64,000 nt of DNA from Brachionus manjavacas (GCA_019054805.1 JAHQIY010000002.1:3472001-3536000); one strand, 5' to 3'. Positions 12,121-24,062 are shown, numbered from the stretch's first letter. The notes: a model not told the origin generated them from the letters alone. Numbers and translations: made by a program.

Positions 12121-12215
12121 TCACAGAAAGATAGCTACCATAGCGAAACTACATCTAGTCTCGCTCCACAGGTCTCCTGCTGTAGCTTATTATTATTATT
12201 ATTATTATTATATTC
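12121..12215 (+). repeat. LINE 3'-tail-like repeat with (TTA)n
   Basis: After a long T run, a GC-richer block with TAGCTACCATAG and CCACAGGTCTCCTGC runs into (TTA) repeats at about 12187-12210. The same architecture (…GTGGCTACCACACAGG… followed by a trinucleotide run) ends the LINE fragment at 38520-38575, so I read this as a solo LINE tail. It has no coding capacity. The following stretch to 12740 is AT-rich without a supported gene. Confidence 0.45.
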
Positions 12216-12740
12216 AAAATTAAGGTTAATCTCAAATTAAATTAAAAATTAAAAAAAATTAAAAAATTATATAAAAAAAAAAAACTAACATCAAAAAATA
12301 GACATTTTAAACTGAAAATTTTTTTTTAAAGAATTGAATAAACTAATTTTGGAAATAGAGAATTTTTAAAAGCATATCAATTCTCTGTCAAATATAGATA
12401 AAACAAGTGTACAAACTACACCAAATCTCAATTAAACTTATTCTTTTCTTATTTCATTTAGTCGCAAATCCTCTTCATCATAATTTTCTATTTGTATCTT
12501 TCTATCCAAATTCGGTTTTCTACCTCTATCATTTAGTCCCTAAACATTGTTTGTGTCCATTTAGTCTTGCTCAAACATTTCACATTGTAGCCAAAACTTT
12601 TTTAAATTTATATTGACAAAATAAAGTACATATATAAAAATGCCAGGGACGAATTTATCAGGTAGACTTTTTAAATTCTAACTTTTAAATTCAGCTTGGG
12701 TGAAGACTGATTTAGTTTAATAAATTTCAATTTTTATATA

Positions 12741-12880
12741 CAGCAATGATTTGGTACGAGGATTTGACAATATTTTACGTAAAAAACGTTTTTTATGGTT
12801 ATTTATCGTAATTTTACAAAAATCATTCATTTTACTTTATCGTCAAATTACATTTTTTTACGTAAAATAAAGTAAATTTT
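12741..12880 (+). mobile_element. Solo terminal repeat related to the Tc1/mariner-like element at 46.2 kb
   Basis: After TA at 12739-12740 the sequence starts CAGCAATGATTTGGTACG and reaches CAATATTTTACGTAAA. The complete element at 46228 starts CAGTGCTGCTATGATACC and reaches CCATATTTTACGTAAA at the same distance; both then carry TTTATCGTTA/TTTATCGTAA-like sequence. This supports a shared family of long-TIR elements. No opposite terminus is recognised here, so it is a fragment or a single end. Confidence 0.5.
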
Positions 12881-13689
12881 TTAAATTTATTGTTAATTCA
12901 TAAACCTAATCAGTAGTGAAATTAATTTTAAAAAAAATGTTGAAAAAATAGATTTAATTTTGGTATTATTGTATTTTAATCAATAGAATGTAATTTAAAA
13001 TGAAAAACTTAATGGCAGTTAAAATGAAAAAATAAAGTAGCGTTTAATTAAATCAGGTAATTAAAAAAAGTTTTCAATTTTAAAATTTTGGATAACAATT
13101 TTAAGTTTTGGTGTATTTTATTTTAAATTTTTGGCCTCGATATTTTAGAGTACTCTTTATTAACTCGAGACAATTTTAGTTCCTGAATTATTAAAATATT
13201 AAAATATAATAGGGTTAGGAACTATTTCTTGAAACAGATATACAAATAAATGCTTGGTTTTTAATAAAAATTATTTTATAAGAAAATTTTTTAAATTCCT
13301 TCATTTAATTTAAGGCTTTTAAGTAATTTGCGTAATATAAATCACTTAGCTTAAAATAAGCTTTCGGATGAGAGCAGCATCAAAGTAAAAATTTGCTACG
13401 AAAGACTGTTTTTTATTAGGTTTTTAATTTAAAATCATCTACTCAAGTTTTGCAAATGGAGCTTTTAATATTAAACAGTTTAAATTACTAATGAAATCAT
13501 CCAAGTTATTAAAAATAAATTATTTTCACTTTTTTAATTAATTTTTTTTTCAAGAATTGCATACTTTATTTTCAAATTTTAATTTATTAAGAGAAAAAAT
13601 TAATTTTCAATTATAATTTTAACAAAATCTTAACGCTATGGTTTTTGTTTTTTTTTAAACTTCCACATTTTTTGACAAAACAATTTCGT

Positions 13690-13866
13690 AGTGAAGAGAA
13701 TCAATTGGTTTGATTCTTGATTCCTGAAAAATTCATGACATTGGTTCAAGCACCATCAGCAATCTGTGGCTAGATTGGGATACTGGTTGGTTTTCTGTAT
13801 CAATCAATTTATTCGATAACCGATTCGAACTTTTGCGGCCGTGGTGTTTTGCGAAGTTGAAGCAAT
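13690..13866 (+). other. Candidate non-coding 5' exon with strong splice donor
   Basis: About 180 bp are clearly GC-richer than the flanks, lack a long open frame, and end at AGCAAT|GTAAGT, a near-ideal donor. The next plus-strand gene is the LMO4-like gene at 20846; an acceptor-like CAAATCTAG lies about 55 bp before its ATG. A 5' untranslated exon separated by a ~6.9-kb intron would fit, but the link is inference. Confidence 0.3.
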
Positions 13867-16724
13867 GTAAGTTTAATGATGCGCAGAATTTTCTAAGTCA
13901 TTCTTTTTAAATTGTTAGTAACTTTTGCTTTTTGATTGAGCTTTCTCAAGTGTGTTTTGGTCTCATTAAATAAATCAAACATCAATTCAAGTTTTATCCT
14001 GATTAATCTTGATTTTTTTGTTATATTTTCAACAGAAAAAATATTTATATTGGCAGCATATTTTTAATCAATCGATAAAGCTAAAAAAAGACAGCAATAA
14101 AAAATTTAATCTAATATTAAAAAGCCAAAATACTAAAATAAGAATTGCCAGGGTTAATCAATTTGATATGTTAAACTTTATGATTAGTGAGAAAAAAATT
14201 AATTGAAAAATTAAATTTTCAAATCGAATTTTGAGAATAGATTTTTTCTTTCGATTAAAATTGTATTCTTTAGTGATTTTGCCAATTTTAGTATAATTTG
14301 GCTAATTTCGAATGAACTAAATACATAAAAATCCAATTAAAGTAGCAAAACTAAAACTTAAATTTGATTTAAAATAAGGATTCTAATTCAATTTTACTTT
14401 TTCATTATATTTTTCAAATTGAATAAAAACAATCTTTAATGGAAAATATTCTTTTCAAAAATTAGTCGATTAAACTACAATAGAATTAGAAAATTAAGCT
14501 CAAAATATTTTGTAAGAAAATTTCATTCATTTTTTTATTTAACTTTGAAATTTAGTTAAATGTGAAGAAATTAATAATTTTAGTTAATTTTCTAATAAAA
14601 AATTAGTCTCCCAACACACATTCGAAAACCTAAAAATAAAAAATATTAATTTTTTTTAAATAAGAGACTCCTTTAAATAGATTTAATATTTTATTTAAAA
14701 TAAGCAATATATATTTTACTAATATATAAAACAAATTTTAGAAAGCAAACCAATTATTATTATTTTAAGAATAGAATGAATACGTGGCTTTATAAAAACT
14801 ATATGAATTTAACTTAAACGTAATTTAAGCTATTTTCACTATTACTTTTTAAAATTTAATAATTTAGATGAAATAAAAATATTTCTTGTTTCCTTAATCT
14901 TTAAAATAAAATAGCAAAAAGTTAATTACTTACTTATGAGGTTGTGGTGTTGAGAAAAATAGTGGATTAAATTTTTTTACCATTCAACCTATTCATATAA
15001 TTTATGTAGGTTAATTAAAATTGAAAAAAACAATTTATTTTATTAATCTAGAATAAATCATTAATATTCATAATCATATTTAACTTTTCCTTTTAGTAGA
15101 AAATTAAATTTCAATTTCGTTGGATATATAATTTTTTATGATTTTTTTTTTAAATATTTTTCGCTAATTAGAAATAATGATAATTTTCAACTAAAATAGA
15201 ATATTTTTTTTAATTTAATTAATTAAACATGTAGACATTGACCAAATAAAAAAGGTTCAAAATTTGCGTCGATTTTAATCAAATTTGTCATCAAATTTTG
15301 TGTTAAAGAATTTAATGTCATAGATTAATATTTATAAAAATTTATGCTAACTAATGAATCAGTTAATGAATTTTTTTGTTGTATCTCAACTTTTGAAATA
15401 TTCTATAAATTTTGTGTTATTAAACATTAAATTAAGAGACTCATAAACATAATCTAGCGCTATTACATTTTAAAAAGTTTGAATAATTAAATTCAAGAAA
15501 TTTTGACGTTTGAGATTAACCTTAATTGTTTTTTTGGATCAATCCCGGAAACATGATGAATTTAAATTAAAAAAAAATTAATCTAACAAAAATGATGTTT
15601 TTTTCTTGTTCAAAATTAGAAAAAAATAATTTAGTAATTTGTGGCAGCGATCAAATTAGTGGACAAGTCAATCAAAAATCTTGCCAAAACGGTGATATTG
15701 AAAAAAAATATGTTTAGGGTTGATGATAAGAAAATAACAAAACTTAATTAAGAAAGCTAAATTGCATATTTTATTTAGCTACAGAAAATTCTAAAGACTT
15801 AATTAAAAAATTAAAGTTATTCTAAGAAGCGTTCGCTTGGGCTGAATTAGATTTTGTTATTGTTTGGCTTGTTACTTAACTCGAGTTTTTTAATTAAAAA
15901 AAAAAAGTTATTTTTCGAGTAGTTTATTGCAATTTTTGAACATTTCTGCTCATTTTAATTTTTTCTTTGCTTCTAATTTAGCTTAATCAATATCGGCTGA
16001 ATAAGAGCCAAGGAACAAAATTAAATTAAATTCTCTGTATATTCCGTTCGATTTGTTTGTGCTTTCCTTTTCCTCTATTAAATTGCAATTATTTCAAATT
16101 AAGCATCTTGTTCTTAAGTTTAGCTTTCAAATATTTTTCCAATCTATTTTTGTTCCTCTAATGCAATTAGTATGATTAAAACTGAGCTATATTCTTGCCA
16201 CAGTATTCACAAACTAATCTCATTTACCAAATGACTCATTTGAATTTGGTCGAAACTGCTTAAACCCTAAAAAAATTGGCCTCAACTATTTCAATCATAG
16301 CAAGACAACAACTTGGTCGCACAATGTCCAAAGAATTAATAAGATTAAGACTGACCCCATGAGGATTACTAAATGCCAAGACATTTAGCAAATTCGCCGA
16401 GCACGTCGCTCTATTTTAATTGTTTTATTAAAAATCCAAAATTTATTAATTAATTTAAAGCTAAGGAAACTTAGATGTATTGATTGACAGATAATTAAAA
16501 TCCTTTTTTTTATGAATAAACTCAAAAATAATTATATATTTGTATTTCTTTGCCTAGTAACGTTAACAATATACAAACTTTTTTTGTTGTATTCAACGTT
16601 CATTGAATTAATTAGCTAATTAATTGAAATCGGCAATATTTAGTTGCAAATTGCATATTTTTTAAAAAAATTTATTTTTTAATTAAATAGGGTTAATTGA
16701 AAAAGAGTTATTTTTCTTAGATAG
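13867..16724. other. Gene-poor AT-rich stretch
   Basis: No coding region is supported. Pockets of less extreme composition near 15990-16090 and 16160-16420 stand out and could be regulatory elements of the downstream LMO4-like gene. That suggestion rests on composition and position alone. Confidence 0.35.
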
Positions 16725-16885
16725 TTATTTTGTTAAACTAGGCTTAGGCTTAGGTTTGGTATGAAGCACTCCTTGCGACCAAATGATGATCCGAGGTCCT
16801 TGTAATTCAATCTTGTTCATTTGTAGCCATGCCAACAAATTTGCTCTGATTACTTTAGGTCTCGACAGCTCGTAATTGACTTTTG
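16725..16885 (-). CDS. Candidate terminal exon of an unrecognised minus-strand gene
   Basis: The minus strand shows an acceptor (…GTATTTTTCTAG) followed by a 53-codon open frame to TAA at 16725-16727, entered with two bases of a split codon. It reads 'KVNYELSRPKVIRANLLAWL', then 'QMNKIELQGPRIIIWSQGVL', then 'HTKPKPKPSLTK'. Composition is protein-like (Trp, Pro, Arg, Gly) in a region where chance frames are nearly all Lys/Asn/Ile/Phe. The two other minus frames have stops; one plus frame is also open but less protein-like. I found no upstream exon and recognise no family. Confidence 0.35.
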
Positions 16886-19800
16886 CTAGAAAAATACTCA
16901 TTAAATTTTGTAACTTAATTATTTTTTTTCCTTCCGAAAGTAATAAATTTTTTTTTCTAAAATTTGATTGACTTCTTTTTAATAAAATTGGGTGACAAGA
17001 AATTTGAAATTTTCAACAGAGCAATTACATCCAAACTAGTCTGAACGAAATGGATAGAAATAAATAAACGAGCTTTAGAAGATAAAAAATATTTTAATAA
17101 TTGTTCCTAAGTGAGAGCATTAAGTAGATATGAAGATATTCCCAGGCTAGATGGAATCTATGCTATTAGCTTTTAATGTAATTGATTTCGCATTAATAAT
17201 ATTGGAGTTTTAATTTATGTGAGATTTAAATTCATATATGTGTATGTGTGTGTGTGCGATGGATTAAAATGTTGATAGTTTATGGAATTTTTTAATAAAA
17301 AATTTTAATTAAAGTTCATAGTTTTTTTTTGCAAATTTATAACTTAATTAAATTTTTGTTAATATAATGAAATTTAATAAAAAATGTCATTCAATTTTAG
17401 ATTGGCGTATTTGAGTTTGCTTTTAATTTGCGGATTTGTGCAAAAAGAAAGAAAAATTTAATTAGTGCCGATGCTTGGTAAGATAGCTTGATTTCTCCAA
17501 AACCGAGTCCCATGTGGAAATTTATTAAAATACAAATGGCTGTAATTATTTTATGCCAAGACAGTCTAAATCTTAATTAGAAAAAACCCCATGATACTGT
17601 GCCAGATTCGTCATTTATTCATTTTTTTAGAACTTGTTTTCAACTAACCAAGTGTCGCTTTAATCTAATAATTGTTTTTTTTTGGAGCAAGAAATAAAGC
17701 TTAAGAGATAATATTGATTTTTACAAAACAAATATTTCATTCTTAATATTTTATGTATTTTTAGTTTATTTTAGCTGCCTTAACTATTTGATTTCTATTA
17801 AATTAATAATTTAAATTAAAAAGTGAAAGAATGGGAAGAGGAAGAGAAAATCGATAATCAAATAAGATTCCATTTCTGTAAAATTCAAAAATTAATTAAT
17901 TTAATAACAAATTTAATTAAATTAATTATTTGTATTTTATCGAAATTGTTCACATATAAAGCTTCTTATCGTTTCATTCCAAACTCTAAATAAATTTTTT
18001 TATGATTTAAGTGCCCTGAAATAAAAATTTTACCACATTGTCTAAACTCAACTTTTTGTAACGGGATCAAACAAATCTAATTGATAAACAAAAATATTTT
18101 TCTTCATATTTTTATCAGTAAACTTTGGTCGAATAAATAGCTTAAGATAAAAATGGCATGAAAAGTATTCGAAGCAATTTAAATCAAAATCTATCTCTTT
18201 CTACCAATATATTAATAAGCTAAAATTTCAAAATATTTTATAATGTTAATTTAAAAACAACTCCAATTCAGTTTAGTTTAGTTTAGAATTTTAAGAGCTA
18301 AAATAAAATTAGATGTTTACAAGGCATATAAAGCGTTAAAATTTGTTTGAATTGTTGAAATTGATTTAAAATAGTAAATAGTTAAAGTAACTTGAGACAA
18401 ATAAAAATGTTTAAATAGCTAATGACCTGACATTTAATTTAGCGCTAAGTCGTATTTTTGTCCTTTTTTAATTAGTTTTTTTTCTAGTAATGAAAAAACA
18501 ATATTATTTTTTTAAAATTAATTAGTTTTTTAATAAGGAAAATTTTCCAAGTATTAGTTTTCATTTAAATCAAAATTAACAAAATTTAATTAACTAAGCT
18601 AAACTGAACAAAAATGGCTAATCAATGATTAAGTTTTCCTTTGTAAAGTCATGTATATTTAATGTATGAATTTACTTAAAAATTATTTTATACATTTGCA
18701 TTGAAGGCTGAATTTTTGAATAAAATGCAAACCAATTAAAAATTGTTTTCTTTTTCTCTAAATATTAAATTAAAAATAGGAAATTATGTTTTAGGTTAAT
18801 TATTTATATTCGGTCTTATTATCAGAGCAATTTTATCAAAAAATAATTAAATTATATCAATAGCTATTTTTATAAATTAATGGAATATTAATTAAAATCT
18901 CAAAAAGCTTTTTCTACCTAGTGTGGTTAAAGCCTAATTGTCAATAAAAATATATTAAGTATTTTTAGAAAAATGCCAAAAAATATATTGCTTAAATAAA
19001 AAACAAAAATTTATTCTAAATTCATTAGATTAATAGAGACATCGAATTGTTTAAAAAATTTTTAAAATATAATAAAAAGTGTCATCGTCATGCTGATAAT
19101 ATAAAGAAAAAATTTATTGGATTAAATGGAAATATTCTTATTATTTATAGATATAAAAGAATATCCCGTATAATTAAGTGCATCCAGAGTCAACTATGAC
19201 AGATGTCTCTCTTCATTTATTGACAACAAAAATTAATGCATTTACAAATTTTGTCTTTTTTAAAACAATTATAACATTTTTTTCTTTAAGAAACTTAAGA
19301 CCAAATTCCTTTGATTGAAGAAAACTTTATTTCGCTAAATTTATTTTTTAAATTTAGACAAGTGCAATCGTTAAAAACATTTCAGATCCAAAAAAAATAA
19401 GAGCAAAAAATTAAATAATTTTTGAATCATATGTACAAGAATAGTAATTAAAAAAAAGGTAAAATTTAAAGTAAATATTGAAATAATGAGAATTAAATAG
19501 TGTTAAATGGAAATTTATTTTACAAAATAGCAAGATTGATAAATGAATAGATTGCTTTATTTAAATTTGTTTTTTCCATTTTTCTGGTATAAAAAGTACA
19601 GAATAACAGTTAAAAAATAGGATTTATACTAAAATTGAATTTTTTCATTAAATAAAGTAAATTCACGCTTTAAAAAGTGAAATTAATTATTTTTAAAATG
19701 TTATGATAGAGATCAAAATATTTTGAAAAATATTTTTTTCAAAATTCTAAAAAGATCATGCTAATGTAAAATTATTAAAATAAAATGTTTATTTTTTTTA

Positions 19801-20500
19801 AATATCAAGCGACAGAAATGAATATTAGATTTCGAAATAATTTTTAAATTTTTACCTTTATCGAAGACATATTTATTCTAATCAAATGGTTTGAGTTTCA
19901 TTTATTTCAAAGATTAGATCTAGAATTATTCTTTTACCTTAATTTATTAAAATATTCATTTGAAATTACATTTCGGAAGTTTGTATGTTGACAAAAAAAT
20001 ACATAGTAATAGATTAGAAAAAAAATTATTTGTTTAATTAAGTGCGTGGTATATCATTTTTTTCTTAAAGTATTTTGTTAATTTTTTTAATAATTCTAAA
20101 TTATGCTCATGTTTTTTTTTAATTAAAATCAGAATTTAAAAAAAAACATTTTCTGCTATATTTAAATGACTCTTAGAGCTTACCATTATTTATTGCAAGA
20201 AACCGATCACTGATGTTAATTTTTAGTTTAAAAAAAATTATAATAAATACAATATTTTATTAATATTTTAAAAAATTAAAAAACGAATTAAAGAATTATC
20301 TAAAAAATTGTGTCTATCTAAAGACTAATGGGACGCCGATATGTTTGAAGGTCAAGACGTAAATTTTGTCTTACACTAATAGTTTAGAATTTTGACAGTT
20401 TTGGCAAAAGTCCATTCAAATCTGAAAAAGCAGCGAATCGTTGCTCTTAAAAGTACAGTTAATTTTGTAAATGAGTGCCTAGCAAAATAAACTCAACATA
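16886..20500. other. Gene-poor AT-rich stretch
   Basis: No gene supported. A (GT)n microsatellite lies at about 17238-17258. A less AT-rich pocket at 17460-17610 has short open frames on the minus strand that I could not link to splice sites. Confidence 0.4.
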
Positions 20501-20570
20501 ATTCAGTTAGCGCAATGGATTAAATTATGTCTACAAAGTCTGGTCGTCGCCACCGGGTCCCAAGCCCTAT
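20501..20570 (+). repeat. tRNA-like (pol III promoter-like) sequence, possible SINE head
   Basis: TTAGCGCAATGGATTA (20507-20522) resembles a tRNA A box, and GGGTCCCAAGCCC (20555-20567) resembles a B box at normal spacing. A T-rich/(CT)n tract follows. The arms do not fold into a clean cloverleaf by eye, so this is a degenerate tRNA or tRNA-derived SINE, not a working tRNA gene. Confidence 0.3.
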
Positions 20571-20845
20571 ATTTTCTTTTTTCTCTCTCTCTCGCTAAAA
20601 GGGTTAAATAATTAAATCTTAATATAATTATCAAAATTAACATTTTAACAAATCGCAAATAAAAATGTCATTTTTAAGTTGTATCTGCAAAGTTCATTAC
20701 ATAATTTTCAATTAGGAAAAATGACCTCGTATTGATCTATTAATTTCTCATTTTAATTAGATAAAATGAAAATAATACTGAGTCAAATCTAGAGAAGAAG
20801 AAAAGATACGTAAGAACAAAGATAACGAAATCACAACGCTATATA

Positions 20846-21868
20846 ATGCAACCAAAAATGGACAATCAAGTAAATTCAATGCCCCAATCTCCGCATAATG
20901 CTATAGCGCCACCGCAGTCTCCGTCTGCTCAGGCGACCACCCCGCAGCAGCAATCTCAAATGCCGCCGCCACCGCTGCCTCCGCCGGGCCAAAACGCCGA
21001 CCAATTTCGCCTAGCGCCACCGTCGCCCAACTCAATCAACCCCAACTTCTATTCTCAAAACTTTCAAGAACCCCCTCAACAGGCACCACCACCGCCCCAA
21101 ATGCCACTCAACCCCATCAACAACTTCAATTCTCAATATTCCAAGGCGCACTACAGCACCCCGCGACCTTGCGCCGGATGCAACAACCCCATCCGCGACC
21201 GCCACCTCCTCGAATGCCTCAGTCTGTTCTGGCACATACAGTGTCTCAAGTGCCAGGTCTGCAATTGTGTCCTAAGCGAGCTGGGCGAAAAATGTTTCAC
21301 CAGAGACCGGATGATTTTGTGCCGCGACGACTACTTTAAAATATACGGCAGCCAGTGCATCAGTGGCAAGTGCGAATCGTGCACCAAGCCCATACATGCC
21401 AATGAACAAGTGATGAGAGTGATGAGCAATCGAGTGTACCATGTGGACTGTTTTGCGTGTCAAACGTGCCGAACTCGACTGAAGCCAGGCGACAAATTTT
21501 GCTACCATAACAATAGGATTTTTTGCGAAAAAGACAACCCGATCATGATGATGAGTCCGAATCAGATGGCGCCTGGGATGATCAACCCGGGCATGAACAC
21601 GTCGCCGCCGACAGGGTCCAAGCGCGCCAACGGCTCGAGCAGCAAGCGGTCCAAGTCTAGCAGCAAAAATGCGCTCGCACAGCAACAGCAACAGATGATG
21701 CATCAGCAGCAGCAGATGATGAGCCAGCAGCAGCAGCAACAGTTCAATATGCAGCATCAGCAGCAGATTATGAGTCAACAGCAGCACATGCATCAGCAGC
21801 ACATGATGTACCAAGAGCATGAAAAGTTACAACAGCAAATTCAAATGCAGCAGCAAATAATCAACTAG
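20846..21868 (+). CDS. LIM-only protein, LMO4-like, with Pro-rich head and poly-Gln tail
   Basis: 340 aa with two tandem LIM domains. LIM1 spans about C109-D162 (C-x2-C … H-x2-C-x2-C-x2-C … C-x2-D) and LIM2 about C176-D230, with all expected zinc ligands visible. Motifs such as 'DRMILCRDDY', 'VMRVMSNRVYHVDCFACQTC' and 'RLKPGDKFCYHNNRIFCE' are closest to LMO4 among LIM-only proteins. These are nuclear adaptors that bind LDB1/CLIM and assemble transcription-factor complexes. Canonical LMOs are about 150-165 aa; here a ~105-residue Pro/Gln-rich N-terminus and a Met/Gln/His-rich tail (from ~275) are added, with a basic Ser/Lys patch around 258-275. The inter-LIM linker carries an extra Cys ('YGSQCISGKCESC'). 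The coding DNA is strikingly GC-rich for this window. No coding intron is needed. Long empty flanks fit a developmental regulator. Confidence 0.88.
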   Translation: MQPKMDNQVNSMPQSPHNAIAPPQSPSAQATTPQQQSQMPPPPLPPPGQNADQFRLAPPSPNSINPNFYSQNFQEPPQQAPPPPQMPLNPINNFNSQYSKAHYSTPRPCAGCNNPIRDRHLLECLSLFWHIQCLKCQVCNCVLSELGEKCFTRDRMILCRDDYFKIYGSQCISGKCESCTKPIHANEQVMRVMSNRVYHVDCFACQTCRTRLKPGDKFCYHNNRIFCEKDNPIMMMSPNQMAPGMINPGMNTSPPTGSKRANGSSSKRSKSSSKNALAQQQQQMMHQQQQMMSQQQQQQFNMQHQQQIMSQQQHMHQQHMMYQEHEKLQQQIQMQQQIIN

Positions 21869-22949
21869 ATTGAGCACTTGAACTGCGGAGAATTATTCTA
21901 TTTATTTATTTTATTTATTTAGTCAACAGAAAGAGATCGAGGTTCAGTGCTGGTCGGCGCCGAAACGAGTGTCGCTTCGAGATTGCAGAGTAGAGCAAAG
22001 AATTTTGTATTTGGTTTTTTTTCTAGAATTTTTTTTCTCATTTAAAAATTATTGCAATTGTTAGAGATTTTTTTCTATTTTTTGAATACTAAACAAAAAT
22101 TTGTTTACAATTTATAAATACCTTTTTATTATGTAAAATAAAATGCTTTAAGTTTTTTATTATCAATTTATTAAACAAAAATATACTTTTTGAACAAATG
22201 AATAAAAATTTTATAAACTCTCAGAATTCTTGATTACACCTCTGCTTCTTATTATGCTAATTTTTTGAGTCTAAAATCTAGGAGCGTTTTTGATGCTAGG
22301 GACAAATGACTGATGAACATTTTTCTGAATAAAAAATAAATACAGCAATAGAGTGAACAAATGATAAAAATTATGTCTTAATTATTTTATTTGAACAAAA
22401 AAACGGTGTTACTATTACGCTAGTACGTACTAAGATAAAATTTAATATTTGAAAAATAATAACTAACCAAGATTGCCACAATATATTAGTTTATCAATTA
22501 TCAATATTTTTAGTAATTAATCCTTTAATAAAAAAAATATTTTTCCATGGTATTAAGAATCTATCTAATTTTCGTTTTACATCTGAATTAGCGTAACACC
22601 CCATGTGCCCCAGGTCTCTCTCTCTCCAAATAAATAATTATATATATATATATATTTTTTTTAATTGTCTTATTTTAATTTTGGTTCTAATAAAGATTTA
22701 AAAAAATAAATTTATTTAATAGATGATTTATAGATGATAGCGGTGGAAATTTTGTCTAACTCAAGAATAAGCCAAAATTTTAAAGAACCAGTTTTTTTTT
22801 TTAAAAGAAGAAATAGAAATGTTGAACCCAGAGGAACTCATGCTCTAGAATTTTGTTTTTCGGTATCCTGTTCTGGAAATTATCCTGTTTTTTTGGTTTA
22901 TGGTTGCGTTTGGATTGAAAAACCTTCTTGAAAAACCGCAAGGCACGAA
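21869..22949. other. 3' flank of the LMO4-like gene; AT-rich
   Basis: AATAAA-type signals occur from about 22138. An (AT)n microsatellite sits at about 22638-22656, after a (TC)n run. No gene is supported; the few open frames have transposon-flank composition. Confidence 0.45.
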
Positions 22950-24030
22950 TAAAGATGTTAATGACTGAGAAACGAGCCAGATCATCATCAATAAATCTAA
23001 CTGCACAGTCCGGAAGAGGGAAGACACAAAGTACTATTTCACCTGCTGCAGGCGAGGCTATTTTGAAAGCGAAAAAGCGGTTCTTAATTTTTTTATTGAG
23101 AAGAGTTTACCAAGAAGGATTAATATATGTTCTAAAAGGTCAACTCTCTTAAAAGAATTTTCAGAATTAGAACATGCACTAAAGAAATTTGAATAGGAAG
23201 TGTCTAGGGACTCAAAATCGATCCCTAACCCTAACCCATCCAAAAATTACGAAGAACGGACCAAATAGGATTTAGGCTTAAATCGAACAAAAACAAAAAC
23301 AAAAAGACTGATTTCGGATCTAAGGAACCAAAATCGAGATCTGTTTTTGTTCAAGTTCTTAATAGAAAACGCTTTAACCATAAATTGGATGCGTTTAATG
23401 CAACCGACGAAAAAAAAATTACTCAAGCTTACCATTTGGATACTTACTCGAATCCAATGCCAACATCGATGTACCTGTTGCAAAAAACAAGCTTCTTCCC
23501 AAACAAAAACAGACCCACTAATAAACTTCATTAGAAAATATAACCAAAATCTTCTTCTACCTACAGTCAGAGAAATACCAAAGCCTCTTCCTTATAGTGT
23601 TGACAAAAATTGGCAAGAGGTTAACAAAAATGGAAATGCAATCTCATTATCAAGATGGGTGCTTATAAAGGAGTGAAGAAGATGAGGATATCATTTATTA
23701 TGAGGGGGAGACGTAGAAAGAGAGGATATGGATTTTCAGCAGGATTGTGAAATTAATAGTTCAAAGCTTGAGTGTCTAGTAAGATAGATAGAACTGATTT
23801 CGTCAAAAAACTTCTACTCACAAGAAGTTCTCCAGCATCAATCCGTGGCCTTAATAATTAAAGAATTTATACCTAAAAACGACTCGCTGATCAATGAAAG
23901 AAGGAAAGTGGTCATGGAAAGTATAATTCTCAGTCTAGCACGTATCGGAATACCACCAGATAACTGGATTTTTTTTTTAGTTTTATTGTTTTTGTTTTTT
24001 TTTTAATTTCCTTTCAGACATCCAGAGATG
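22950..24030 (+). pseudogene. Decayed retroelement-like coding remnant
   Basis: One frame can be followed from about 23138 to 23676 with only two stops, including 'TLLKEFSELEHALKKFE' and 'KRLISDLRNQNRDLFLFKFL'. A frame change then gives 'AYHLDTYSNPMPTSMYLLQK'. Further on, 'IIKEFIPKNDSLINERRKVV' and 'MESIILSLARIGIPPDNW' are again protein-like. I do not recognise a catalytic domain. The remnant ends at a purine tract plus TGTAACA (24038-24059), the usual junction before a 3' LTR, which suggests an LTR retroelement. Frames are too broken to be functional. Confidence 0.4.
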
Positions 24031-24035
24031 TCTTC

Positions 24036-24062
24036 TGCGGGCAGGGGAGAAATGTAACACAC
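24036..24062 (+). other. Polypurine tract / LTR-start-like junction
   Basis: GCGGGCAGGGGAGAAA is followed directly by TGTAACACAC. Gypsy-type LTR retrotransposons commonly have a G/A tract followed by an LTR that begins TGTAACA. A second LTR copy is not found in the window, so the call rests on this junction and on the broken ORFs before it. The region from here to 24340 is AT-rich with no supported gene. Confidence 0.35.

Noticed and set aside
12187..12212. (TTA)n array as a possible CRISPR-like or regulatory repeat
   Set aside because: It is a simple trinucleotide tail of a LINE; there are no spacers or conserved repeats.
17238..17260. (GT)n tract as a possible Z-DNA or promoter element
   Set aside because: A short, imperfect microsatellite with no gene nearby; nothing beyond composition supports a function.
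21032..21820. Long minus-strand open frames across the LMO4-like gene
   Set aside because: They are antisense shadows of the GC-rich, Gln/Pro-coding LIM gene; the plus frame has complete LIM zinc ligands.
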